Shown here: one piece after another, positions 21,681 through 44,200 of the stretch
How positions within the stretch are numbered: the stretch's first letter is position 1
Layout: the number at the start of each line of letters is the position of its first letter
From: Tubiluchus corallicola
Lineage: Eukaryota > Priapulida > Priapulimorpha > Priapulimorphida > Tubiluchidae
NCBI GenBank assembly: GCA_030141605.1
Contig: JAQGDQ010000043.1
Location: forward strand, 445,001 to 509,000
Direction of reading: 5' to 3'
Length of the DNA stretch: 64,000 nucleotides
The notes under the pieces: model-generated
What the model was told of the DNA's origin: nothing
Database searches by the model: none
The model's input: only the letters and a program-made list of their open reading frames with translations
Position numbers and translations under genes: made by a program

Positions 21681-21682
21681 CG
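20980..21682 (+). pseudogene. LINE reverse-transcriptase fragment
   Basis: Longest uninterrupted coding piece of the LINE, about 235 codons before the frame runs into a microsatellite. It has the palm motifs GVRQGAKMSP and FADD (first residue F instead of the common Y) and the following KYLGHVISSD segment. The block with FDASKAFDR lies just upstream in another frame (about 20915-20945), so a frameshift separates it from the rest. Known role of the family: target-primed reverse transcription. No complete ORF is left. Confidence 0.85.
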
Positions 21683-21683
21683 A

Positions 21684-21698
21684 CTCTCTCTCTCTCTC

Positions 21699-21734
<36 letters not shown>

Positions 21735-21750
21735 CGTGCGTGCGTGTGTG
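21684..21750. repeat. (CT)n(GT)n compound microsatellite
   Basis: About 9 CT units followed by TATG and about 23 GT/GC units. It abuts the LINE RT fragment. Confidence 0.97.
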
Positions 21751-24060
21751 TTTATTAATAAAAACGGGAATACATTTCTGTTTCCGTATTGATTATGATA
21801 GTTTTGAAACTACTTTAAAATGAATGAACTATTTGAAGAAATATCATTGCCGAACAGAAATTCTAATAGTTGTAATAATGCCTTATCTACTTTCATCATA
21901 GTTCAAAGTAATTATTTTGACATTTAGCGCATCAGTTTTCCATGGTTACCATTGTAAAATTTACAGGATCGTTTTCCGCGTGGCTAGTGAAATATACAAA
22001 AAAGACATTGTTCATATGCCATACCGCTTTAACGTTACAACGTGTGTGGTATTATATTAAAGGATGATTGGACGCTCTACGCTAATCATCAAATCACCAG
22101 GTGGCATGATGGTATCCTCAGTGAAAGCCCCATGCTGGGAAGCATTGAAGTAATAGCTTTGGAAGTACTTGTATAAATAACAATTGTTTGTCTTAAAAAT
22201 TCCAATGTCACAAGTCTTTTATTTCTGTATTACGTATTTGTAATTGCAGCTATTTTCATAGCTTTCACGGTTTTATAAAAAGTGTCTGTAATTAAACTAA
22301 ACTTGCTTCGTGTTAATTACGGTATTTACGAGGCATTCAGAGATTATATCAGTTTGGGGACCAGATTTTTAAAATTTTTATTTATTTATTTAATTTATTT
22401 CGCATAAATGCAGTGCTAATATAAAAAATATACAATAAAATGAATTACAAAGCAATAAAAAGAGTAAAGGGTAAAAGAGTGCATGAATGTTAAAACGTAC
22501 AGGCCTACTTGTACTACTGCAACACAATTGTGAAAGCTTGACGTTCAGATCTTTTTACATTGAAATTAAGACTCAACATACAACCATATTCTAGTTTCAG
22601 ATCAGCATCACTATCATTCATACAATAAATGACACGTATTCGTTCATTTTAAATGCCCAGTTTATTGCCACAACTCACCATAAGTAAAACTCATAGTTGA
22701 GAGCTAAGATTTTTCAAAGACTTTTACTTGTGTAAAAAATTGCCGTGTCTCACTAATAATTATCCATAATAATAATGATGCATTGAATAATTATAATAAT
22801 AATTATTATTATTAATTATTTTCTTATAAGCTGCATGAAGTATAAACTGCATATAAGTATCTCGTGTTCTAACTTCAAATACGGGTGGTGTTGTAAGTCT
22901 TTGAGTAGTGATGGACACTTTGGTGTTCTTATGGAGTTTGGTACAATTATGCTTGTAGCGGAATTTATTATGAAGAATAATCCTCTACAATAAGATACAG
23001 GATCAGTAGAGATGCCGTATAAACATTCTTTTTCAGCAAGAGACAGTGGAGTAGAAAAGGTCACATAGTATCTGGGAATCAGCTTACTGCTGTGCTAGTC
23101 CATTTTGTCAAACAAAAGTTTTATCCATTTTGTTCAAGCAGTGTTTTTATCACTAACTGGCACACATTTAAAAATTGGCCTGCATTTATTAATTAGACTG
23201 CATTTGGCTACATTATCAATGTCGTTGTTGGTGTTTACATAATATTATGTAGCTTTTTATGCATTGATATAGTGAATTAGGAGCACTGGATAGGTGGAAG
23301 GTATATTTTTGACTTAAACTAATACGCTCAACGTAAACTAGGGTTAGTTTAAGACCACTTAAAGTGAAAACTAAACTTAGAGCTAAATGTAAAACTGGTA
23401 GCAATGTTGTAATATGCCAAATGTATTTATATTATTTAAGTGTAATATGAAAAACCAGCTTGAAACAGAAATCAATGTGTCATTATTGAAAGTAAACTTT
23501 GCATGGTGGCGCCACCTTTTTTGAAACCGTTAATCTTTTATTTTACACTGTTGAGCACGTTTTGTTTAGAGTTTTATTTCGGCACATTAAAAATGCTGCA
23601 CATATATGAATAAGCGGCCGCAGTAGTAGTAATAAACGATTGTTCATACACAAAAATTATTACAAAGAGAGCTAAACTATCTAAATGTAATTAAGACACA
23701 TAAAACCTGCAAACAACAAAATTTTTCACTAAATTGTGCGTCAGTTTGATTATGTAAGAGATAGTATTATTTACACACTGTATTTTCAGTAGCTCTGTGA
23801 ATGACGCAGTGCATGCCGAGAGATACAGTCTTCAAAATTATTACTGATTAATATTGCTTTCTCCGTATACACTGGAAGATGGGTGTGTGTGGTAACCTCG
23901 CGAAATATAGCTATTATTAAAAAACCTTGTTGTACATAACTCTCTTGTGTTTATTAAATTGTAACCTCACAAATCAAAATCTCACTATAATAGTTAAACA
24001 TGGATATGAGCTTTAGAACCTCTTTCACATTTAGAAAAGCCTATATTTTTTGTTTAGAAG
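21751..24060. other. Stretch without a recognised gene
   Basis: AT-rich. An ATTTATTTATTT run at 22375-22400 followed by TTCGCATAAATG looks like the reversed 3' tail of a LINE on the minus strand, but no RT text follows. Minus frames at 22816-23064 and 23216-23404 are not recognisable. Confidence 0.45.
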
Positions 24061-24061
24061 G

Positions 24062-24135
24062 TGATTGGCCGAGTGATCATAGCTTGTGCTTTCAGAGATA
24101 GAAATTAAACAAGCCTGGGCTCGGCCATTAAATTA
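24062..24135 (+). repeat. Possible tRNA-derived SINE head
   Basis: TGGCCGAGTGATCATAGC at 24066-24083 fits the A-box region of Leu/Ser-type tRNAs. The expected B-box about 50 nt on is degenerate (GGGCTCGGCC). Confidence 0.3.
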
Positions 24136-24504
24136 ATGGGTGACCTTCTGGATTGCTCTAGTTGTTGCTTGCTGACCCAAGCTATTTCGTACCATTAATT
24201 ATGTGTTAGAGTAACTAAAACCGCCTAAATATGGGCTTGGAGGAAGCCAATGTTTAGTTGCGTATCACTTAATGAAAAAAGCGCTCCTTGAACAAAACGG
24301 AAAAACTCGTTTCAAATGGATTTGGGCAGTAGTATCGGATTCGAAAGTTGCTCACGACATTTTTGTGTTTGCTACGGTCACTTTTATTGTTATTTTAGGC
24401 TTCTTTTGACCCTTTGGTGCTTGGGTAGATTAATGCTTGTTTCTTACCCAAGCCAAGAATAAGCCTAGTAATAATGATGAAGCTAAAAGAATAAATGGTC
24501 TCGT

Positions 24505-24565
24505 CACCGTTATTTGAACCCGTCTCGTTGTCAGGACGTTCAGGACAGCCTATTTTACCACCCCA
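24505..24565 (-). repeat. tRNA-like SINE relic
   Basis: Minus-strand TGGTAAAATAGGC (24549-24561) resembles an A-box and GGGTTCAAATA (24511-24521) a B-box, about 40 nt apart as in tRNA genes. No acceptor stem is obvious. Confidence 0.35.
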
Positions 24566-24927
24566 AGCAGACTTTTGTAGGTTCTACCGTTCTATGCTAG
24601 AGAGATGAAGGCTGAAAGAGAATGTCGTAAGTTTGGAGTGCCTTGAGTCCCGAATTTCCTTACACACATTCAACTTTCATTGAGTATATGAATCATTAAA
24701 TTGGCTCTATATGCTTTACGCAGCCGCATGATTAGCAAAGTATGTTCCTGTTATTTTCGGGCTAATTTAAGAGCTAAGTAGAGAGCAGTTAGAAATAACT
24801 TAACATGCTTTGGCCGCGCTGTTCGCTGTTTTATTTGGCCTTGGGCAGCCATAGTTCAACGTTTATCGGTCGTAAATTGAAGTAAAACTCAATGCATTCT
24901 ACAGTCAGTGTGTTAGAGTACAACAAA

Positions 24928-25357
24928 ATGGCGTAAGTGTTTTTGCTGCCTGTGTCAAGCTAAACAGTTCAGTGCTTTTTTGAATAAATTAAAAACACAA
25001 GTGTTACAGTTTGATTGACTCACATGGAATTTAATTAACTCAGGAAACGGGTGAGTTTATGTATCATTCGCATTGTATATTTATTTTTCTACATGATAAG
25101 AGATTAAAGCATTGCAATTTTATTAATCTTTGACGTGAAGTTAAACAAGCACATTTTAATTTAAGAGGTTTACTTATGCACAGTGGTATAACCACTCTTA
25201 TTATAATTATGCATATAGCCCGTTTTAGAAGTATCCTTGCTATGGTGTATTAGTGCTTAATTTAGTAACATAGGTAGCAATATGTATAGCACACATTACC
25301 ACTTAGACATTTTTATGTTTTAGCAATCCAGCATATGAGACTGAAAGCAAGAACTAT
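24928..25357 (+). other. Possible 5' coding exons of the membrane-protein gene
   Basis: ATG 24928 in good context is followed after two bases by a consensus GTAAGT donor. A TTTTATGTTTTAG acceptor at 25323 continues the frame as MANPAYETESKNY, including an NPxY motif. This frame meets a stop at about 25404 unless it splices (for example at GTAATG 25358) into the transmembrane frame. The proposed small introns (43 or 88 nt) are unusually short, so the link is unresolved. Confidence 0.4.
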
Positions 25358-25445
25358 GTAATGGAAAATAAGCAGGAAGTTGGAAGAAAAGCTATTACAG
25401 TTTAATGTACATTTCACATCTACCAGCATCGGTTTTGGCAAAGAG

Positions 25446-27279
25446 ATGGCACCACCAGTCATGTCGGATTCTCACAGTGACACCGTGCTAGCAAACAGGC
25501 ATGCAAAAATTGGGATATACTTTGGACTAGGATTTGTTCTTCTAGGTGTTACATTGTTTTTTGTGATGACACAAGTTGAGAATTCGATTCTCTACATGAT
25601 GCCAATGATGATAACGTCTATTGGGCTCATAGCAGTGGTGGCCTTTTCTATTTACAAATCAGTTTTACATTCCAGGACTGAGTATTATAGAGCAGTTGAG
25701 TCGCTGAGGCAGAATAGGGCAGAGTTGAGGAGACTCCGCACAAGAGAAGTAGAATCTTCTCGGCCTACGATGACGGTGTTTATTATTCCTCTTGACACCA
25801 GAGACAGTCAGCTAAGGTATAATTCTCTTGAATGTTTCACATTTTCACGTTTACTTGGTATTTTTTGTTAGTAAGATTGGTAAAGAGATTGTGAAAAAAC
25901 GAATTCAAAAGAGCATTGAAACAAAATAATAACTCAATCCATAATCAATTCGCTAAGGCGTTACCAGTTGTTGTCTGCAAATAAATTTATTCGGATTTGT
26001 GACATTTGCTGAAATTTTAATGGAATTTGTTGAAACCGGTCCGCCGAAACATTGATTTTTTTATTTTTTTGTTTATATGCTTTATCATGAAAGTGATAAT
26101 GTTTAATATAAATCAGGAAAATTTATCTTGATCTTAACTCTTTTTTTCTGCCACAATGTTGCTCTAACACATAAAGAACTGTTGGCCTAATTTTTATATT
26201 TTGTTTAATAATAATATTTTTGTGAATATCAACGATAACCAGGCAACATTGCTAATTTATGCAGTTACTTTTTGAAAGTGCATTGTTTAAATGGAATTTA
26301 AAAAAAATTTACACAGCTCGACAACTGCAAGCAAAAACCAACCGTTATTATTGCTTTAGGTTTTGAATACATTTTAACTTTAGCCGAAAAGGGGTTTTTG
26401 TATTATGTTGACGACTAAACAAAGTAACAAATTATCCCACTGAATGTTTTATTTAATTATTTAATGTATGTTAATAATACGTGTTACTAGAATGATCCGA
26501 AAAATTATTTATTTGTTGCAAACACAGATTGTAAAACTATAATTCGATACTTGCAGGAAAACTACTAAGAACGGTTGCTTGTTTATCTGTCCCTGCCTGC
26601 CATGTAGAATGCACCTGCCTGATGAACGTTTTAAGGCAGCATACTACTAAGTGAAGAATGTACACAAATTTGAAATTTTCTTGAACTGATCGTTAGAAAA
26701 ATAACTTCTCAAACGTGAAAGTTCAAGAATGGTAATAAACTGCCCACGTGTACTATCTGGCACTCGTGCTTTGTAATAAGTATAAATAATTGTTTCCAAT
26801 AAGAGCGAGGCACAGTTGCATAATACATTATAAATATTTAATTACTACAAGTTTGAATAATTTTCATTGTACACATCAATAGTTGTGACAGGATCGGGCT
26901 CCCAATATCAAAAATAACCAATCAAGATGAGCCAGTGAACCGTCTGATGTTTTTCGCCATGTTTCTTTACAAATAACTAAGCAGTTTAGGTTAGATTAGA
27001 TAAGATTGCAGAATGTTGATTGTTAAATGTTTGTAAATAATTTTCAGGAATATTCCAGATCTTCCTTCATATGATCATATCATGAGTGAAGTTGGGACCA
27101 TTGTACCTGATTACAGTGAACTATCGTCTGGTTGTGACCTCCCCGCAGAATGTAGACCACCTGATTTTCCACCTGCTTATAAACAGTGCTGCATTGATGG
27201 TGATGATGACGCCATTAGCACTGATGATAGCGTAACGTTACCAACCTATGAAGCAATTACTAAAGACTGTGATCAATAA
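25446..27279 (+). CDS. Two-pass membrane protein with PPxY/LPxY motifs
   Basis: Two coding exons, 25446-25816 and 27048-27279, joined in phase (AG/G) across a GTATAA donor and a TTTTCAG acceptor, give about 200 residues. From ATG 25446 (G at -3 and +4) the protein has a short N-terminus, TM1 about residues 22-43 (IGIYFGLGFVLLGVTLFF), a brief loop, TM2 about 49-70, then a basic helix (NRAELRRLRTREV). The second exon adds an acidic cytoplasmic tail with LPSYDH, PPAYKQ and LPTYEA. PPxY and LPxY are known ligands for WW domains of NEDD4-family ubiquitin ligases, so a role as a trafficking or ubiquitin adaptor is inferred. I do not recognise the family. The start is uncertain: an upstream ATGGC/GTAAGT mini-exon at 24928-24932 may join 25324. 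A polyadenylation signal AATAAA lies at 27594. It converges with the DAN-family gene. Confidence 0.72.
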
Positions 27280-27808
27280 TTACAGGGACACAAGAGATGC
27301 AAGGTCGAAAGGCCTGTAATTTATAATAGAAATCAGGGAATTTTTTGAAGAATCACGATTAGCGTGATGCTTTGTGCCAAATTTGAGTATACATTTTTGT
27401 GGGATGGTGAGATTTATAACACTGAAATACAGTTTGATGTTGTTACGTATTGGTACAATTTTAAAAATATACTTTATTTTTCAAAAAAACCTGAAATATT
27501 TATGGACAATATCTGAAAAAAAAACTGATTATACATAGTTACAATAACATGGACGAAGTTTACGTAGTAAAAAATATATGCGTTGCGCGATAGAATAAAT
27601 ACCAAAAGCAAAATAGTATAGTAGCAATGTCTTTTTTAATTTCAATATAAAAATACTGATAAGGATAGTATTTAATTTTGGTCGTTAATTCACGGTTAAT
27701 TTGCTCTAAATTTAAAAAAGCGCACTAGGAATGTTGGGCTTGGTAATTTCTGGAACTCGAGAGTATGTATGTAGAACAGCAAAGAAAATATGGTTATTAC
27801 TTTAACAG

Positions 27809-38253
<10,445 letters not shown>

Positions 38254-40234
38254 TCCGTTGATTGGCTTCTTCACATACTCTCCTCAACAGAGAAAATTGT
38301 AAGTCTAATTACCTCTAATATTATTATAACTACCATTACTGCGCATGCGCACAGAGAAAGCAGCTCGTAGTAATAAGACTTATTAAACTCAGACCACCTT
38401 CAGCATTACTAGCACACGGATAACATGGATGCGTTGTGATGCAATTAAACACATTGGAGCAGATTTAGAATTCATTTTTACCCAGGAGCGGATCTAGGAG
38501 AACCCAGGCATGTTTATGTCAGGCATACAGTTTTCAATTTTTTGAGCCGTATTAACTCACAAACGCAGATAGCTAGAATCACAGTTAAAGCTTACAGGGT
38601 GGATACCTGGAAAGGGTAAACAGTGATTTCGATCAATGGATGAAGGACGCTGGACATTGATTAGTTTTTTTATTGTCATTCAACTCCTCTTAGGGCTTTG
38701 AGTTAACTTCAATTTTTTTTCATAAGTACATGTATTAATGTAAGGTAGATGCGTTCCTGTGTTTTATAAAAAAAGTTGGGATTCTTTAATTAAGCGCCCG
38801 AGATACAAGCGAAATGCGTAACACGTAACTCTAAAGCTATAGTAGTGAATAAAGTTACGAAACATGCAGTGAAGGAAGCTGGGGAGGGAGCTGAGACAGT
38901 GGTATGGTGGAAAAGGCCGGCGTTCTTTAAGGACCCGAGATAAGATTCAAACTGTAGAAATTGGGGCAATGAGCTTTTATTCATGTTAGCTTGCAAACGC
39001 AGAGGGTATAGATCATATAGTCAAGAAACTTGCAGGGACACATACCTGGGATAGGGCCTTTAAGGATGGTATGGCTCGCAGTGACCTGGACAAAGGGTCA
39101 AAGACACTGGCCTTCGATGTAAATTCAGTTTAGGTATTGTTGGTTAATAAACTACAACCACACTCGACCAGCTTTAATCAAGTGTAAACATGACATTTGT
39201 GTTAAGCTGGCGGATTTGAATTCACTCAGTCCTATTAATTATGCAAGTTCTTAGACATATTTTCTTGTAATAAATTAGCTCTTACACAAAGACTTGAAAT
39301 TTGAAGGATGAAAATCTATGAGCATCTGCACAAAATATCACAAAGGGTTGATCCTGTATCACTAGACAACTAAATCCACTTCAAGTTCCTTATGTATATC
39401 TTCTATGTGATGCAGCCTATGATTATCTTCTAAAGTTACTTATAATTATGCATTACAGTTAATTAATACTTAATGAGAATACCGCGGTATTCTCCATTGT
39501 TAGCGTTACAATCTAAAATTCACAATTTGTGCTCAAATTTTTTAATGGTCATATGAAACAACAGGAAATGCACGAACGTAATATAAATGAAAACAATTAT
39601 AAACTGTAATGCATAATCCGCACATCCTTCAGGTAACTTTCATGTTTGAAATTGCCAACAGTCTAAACGCGTACCACAGTTTCAGCTAACGTTACTTTTC
39701 TGATATTCCTGACTGCTGCCTTTGCATGCCAGTGAAATGACTGAATTGCCCAAAATTTTGCAAAGAGGAGGTTTTGTCGAAATGTTTGTACAGCAATATT
39801 TTCCACATGCACATACAGGCACAATGATTTCCACATACAGTTATGGGCGCAAGGAATGTTGGATTAAGTTTCTTGATTTCCTACAATACTAGAAAATAGT
39901 GGTGGTAAATTTTTTTGAACTCAAAGGGCAAATCAGAAGCTCTCTATTCATGCCAACTGGTGGCTTTTTGTAACACGCATTGTCTAATGCAGTAAAGTTA
40001 CTACTTCTTTCACCAGTGAATTATGTAACCTCTACAAGTGAGATACAGTAGTGAAGCATACGAAAATAAATAAACGCAGGTATCAATAAGTCTATGTGGC
40101 AAATGTCTAAAATTACAGTAAAGTGTATGGAGTCATCGTGATTGTAAAAATTTAGCAAAATATAGGGAGCTAGTATGGCAGCATAATGTACAATGCCATA
40201 TTGAGTTTCAATCTAAAAGTTTAACAGACGTGGG
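38254..40234. other. Intergenic stretch between the DAN-family and shugoshin genes
   Basis: Holds two diverged copies of a dispersed repeat at about 38530-38660 and 38975-39120 (shared text CAAACGCAGA, CAGGG, ATACCTGG). No gene recognised. Confidence 0.5.
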
Positions 40235-40925
40235 GAACCACAAAGACTCTGAAAGTGCTGAAGGATGTGAGAAGTGGAGTCCCAAGGTACGACAAGATTT
40301 GAAGTGCCAAGTGGAGTTTGAAGGTCTACGAAGATGTGTGGAGCCAGCTGTAAGGAAGCTTTGTGAATCTGAAACTATGTGGAATCTGACAGAGTAGCAA
40401 AATTGGTACGGTTATGTGGAATCTGAAAAAGTGGCAAGATGGGTGAAGCTACGTGGAATCTGAAAGTGTAGCAAGATGGATGAAGCTGCATTGTATCTGA
40501 AAGCGTAGCAAGACGGGTGAAACTGTGTTAATATGAAAGTGTAGGATGATGGATGAAGCTGTGTAGAATCTGAAAATGTAGTAAAATGGGTGAAGCTGTG
40601 TTGTATCTGAAAGTGTAGCAAGACGGGTGAAACTGTGTTGAATCTGAAAGTGTAGGATAATGGATGAAGCTGTGTTGTATCTGAAAGTGTAACAAGACGG
40701 GTGAAACTGTGTTGGATCTGAAAGTGCAGCAAGATGTGTGAAGCCATATTGAATATGAAAGTATAGCAAGATGGGTGATGCTGTGTTGGATCATAAAGTG
40801 TAGCAAGATGGATGCAGATAAGTGTAATCTGAAGATGCAGCAAGATATGTGGGGCTACGTGGAATGTGTAAGTGTAGCACAATATGTGGGGCTATGTGGA
40901 ATGTGATAGTGTAGCACGATATGTG
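40235..40925. repeat. 37-bp minisatellite, about 18 copies
   Basis: Unit near ATCTGAAAGTGTAGCAAGAT followed by GGGTGAAGCTGTGTTGT. As 37 is not a multiple of three, the same peptide returns every three units in each frame. This explains the overlapping minus-strand open frames between 40412 and 40882. Confidence 0.92.
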
Positions 40926-41262
40926 GAAATCAAGAAAATCAACTATATGAGTACATACAAAAGCACTGTGTTTACTCTTTGTTAGTACAGATCAGACCAA
41001 CTTATTTAACAACAAAAAACATTAAATATATCAGGTATAAGTGTAGTAAAAATATTAATATTGGTTAACATGACAACAAATCGTTATTTTGAATATTGCA
41101 AACAAACTGTGCAATGCATACAAAACTAATCATGATACTTACTTGAATGCAAATCAAAACTACAAAAATGATCAAGCTAATTACGTGCAGTTTATAAATT
41201 ATCTGTGTATTTGCAAAATAAAAGAATTACAAATGTACATTTATGATGACAACGAATTTTGC

Positions 41263-44200
41263 TTATTCCTCTTCAGAATCTATACTGTTGATGGAGGACA
41301 GTGCAGACCGTTCTTTATGTTTATTTCGAGTTGATTCTAGAATAAAAATTTTAATATTTCAGGAAATACCACGAAAAAACTTAATCAGATCACAAAAACA
41401 AAATGTAGAGGTTAAATTGTTGTTGATGTAAAATAGTTAGAAAGGACTACTGACAAAATGGTTAATACAGATGAAGACTCTTGTCACCGTGGCAACACAT
41501 CAATAAATAGCCAACACATAACCAATGCATATCAACATACACAGTGGTGTAGCTAAGGGGGGAGGGGGGAGAGGGCAGACCGCCCCAGGTGGCACTTTTC
41601 AGAGGGCAGCACTTTGATCAAGTACATTGAAAAAGTTAATTCTGTCACAACAGGGAAAAGGCAAAACAGTTTATTCACAAAAATATAGCGCCTCTTGTCA
41701 TAGCAATAAAGGAAGATGATTAGTAATCCAATACCACTGTAATATTAATTTTGTAACATAATTTGTTGTTGTTTTCAAACTTTCTGGCACAGTACACCAC
41801 CCTGTGCATTAACAGTGAAACACATACATTTAATTTTATAATCACACTTTCCTCTGTTAACATTTGGAGAAACCTTTGAGCATCGTAACTTTTAAGTATG
41901 CAGGGAGAATTTCTTCACAAGAAAATTTTCTCAGTACAGTAGGACCTTCATATATCCGGACTACAGAATTTATCCAAACCAACATATCTAGATAAAGAGA
42001 TAACTAGATAGACTAGATAACAAAAATTGCAATTCAACGTTTTTATCCATTTTAACCTTAATACTATACAGCATAATGCAAAGTGTATTGAGATGTTCTG
42101 CACATGCCCACCTTTCTTGCTGCTGTTGTTTAGTAAAAGAAACTTTTTATCTTTTCTGAAGAAAAATTGACTAAAAGACCCACTATTTATCAAATCTGCG
42201 GTAATTGTAACATTAACTACACTTGCGCATATAACTTTAAGCATCTTATACAGTAACTGGATGGACTACTGGGCACGAATACACTATAAAAAAGGAATAA
42301 TATATAAAACTGAAAGGATGATTTAATTGGATTACATAGTTTAACAGGGTGACGGTTTGTTGAGTATGAAGCTAGACATTCCAACTTTCCCAATTTAATT
42401 GAGAGACTCCCAAACTAATAGTAACCTTAATTCCTTTTCCCCCGTTTTGGAATATTTCTCCTAATTTTCCATCAATTGTTCCTTCAACTTAAAGATCACA
42501 CCTAATGCGATCAAGTGAGATAGAAGATCCCCCACCTTTTCCCAAAATGGAATCGCCCATCTGCCCGCTAGAGAACACAGCAGGTATAATGGCCCTAGTA
42601 ATACCAACACCCCAGATTAAAAACATAATTTAAAGCTTTTGGCCAATGAAGCCACTGAAGTGCAAGCTCAACAAGTTTGAGATTAAAAATTATGCCAAGC
42701 TCTTAATAAATTGATATGATAAGCCATTGTTAAAGCAAACTAGGTAACATTATGCATTTTTAGGACTATTTGGACCTCTCAGAATCACACTGTCTCAGGC
42801 AATACTGCTAACTGTTACGAATCTTAAATCTAACTACGTATGCACGTAAAGATTTTCATCGGGGAGGGGGGGGGGAGGCGTCACTCAAGCGCCGCCCTGG
42901 GTGTCACAAGCTCTAACAAGCTCTAGCTATGCAACTGAACACACAATGATCATTTCAACACATAATGAGTATTTACTAGAAGTGAAAAATGTCTTCATTT
43001 CCTTCAGAGGAACCTCAGATGTTTGTTTCTCCAAGTCCTATTACAAAAAGCGAGTGCAATTAATTAATTACTATTTCAGCCACCAGATTGACCTTTGATG
43101 CTGCCAACCAGTAGCACAATTTTGTTACACATACTAACTCAAAAACAACTGACTAACCTTTATTCTTTACTGAAACGATGAAATCAGCCAAAAATTGACA
43201 TTATTTAATCTCATATCATTTCTGACAGGTAGGCGCACGTGTCTTGAAGCATATAAGGCTAATAAACACAAGAAATCACTGAAACTTACTTGAAGACTTT
43301 GCAGTATTTTCTTCCTGTCGCAGTTTCCTGTAATTTTCAACAATAAAAATGATTTTGGAAAATACTGTTAGCCATTGATTTTGTAATGTAATGTGCATTA
43401 TAAAATGTTTCATCCTAGATGGGGCAAGGTGAATAGTCGAGTAGTGACTGTATGTCTTTAGCAACGGAAGTTAAACAATCTGAGCCTGGCCGGTGACTGG
43501 AGTGGTGACCGCCAGGCTTAATATTCATTTAGGCAGTTTCATCAGTCTTACTGTTGATGAATGTTTACTTTGTTGCAGGATGATGTAGCCAATTCTGAAT
43601 GTGGCCAAAAACTCTCTGCCAGCTCAGTGTTTTACCTTGAAAGATTGTACTTGATGAGCTAGATCCCAGCTCACCACCACCAACACCTATTTTGAACATG
43701 CTCTGTCATAAAGAACTGGAACACCAAATAAATTTAAATTGACTGCAGGATGCCATAATGTAAGAAGTGTCAAACTCGTAATCTTAAAATTTGAAAAATC
43801 TTGTTGCTGAAGTTTCCGGAACAGAAAATCATCGTAAAATAGCGAATACTAGTCTAGCATACTAGTTGTTAAATCTTACCGTCCAAGTGAAGGTTCTTTA
43901 TAACAAATTTCTTTACGATATCGTCTAGGTCGGGCTCCATTGATATGTGCAACCCTTACTTCATTTTCTTTATCTGCATTTTCACTATGAGGTGACAGTT
44001 TTGTTGTTCGTTTTCTAGGTTCTAGTGGAGGTTTGTTCACCGCAACATCAGGTGTCAGAATATCAGGCTTTTCTGTAGGCTGTCAATGAAATTTAATAAT
44101 ATAAATTAAGCAACTGCCAAAAATAACAAGAAATTTGCCCATTTATTCACTTAAAGGAAGAGGCAAGGGTCACAAACACATGATAGACCAGGTATTGTAA

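Noticed and set aside
40412-40882. Overlapping minus-strand proteins with repeated HFQIQHSFTH text
   Set aside because: A 37-bp unit free of stops gives the same peptide in all three frames; this is a minisatellite artefact.
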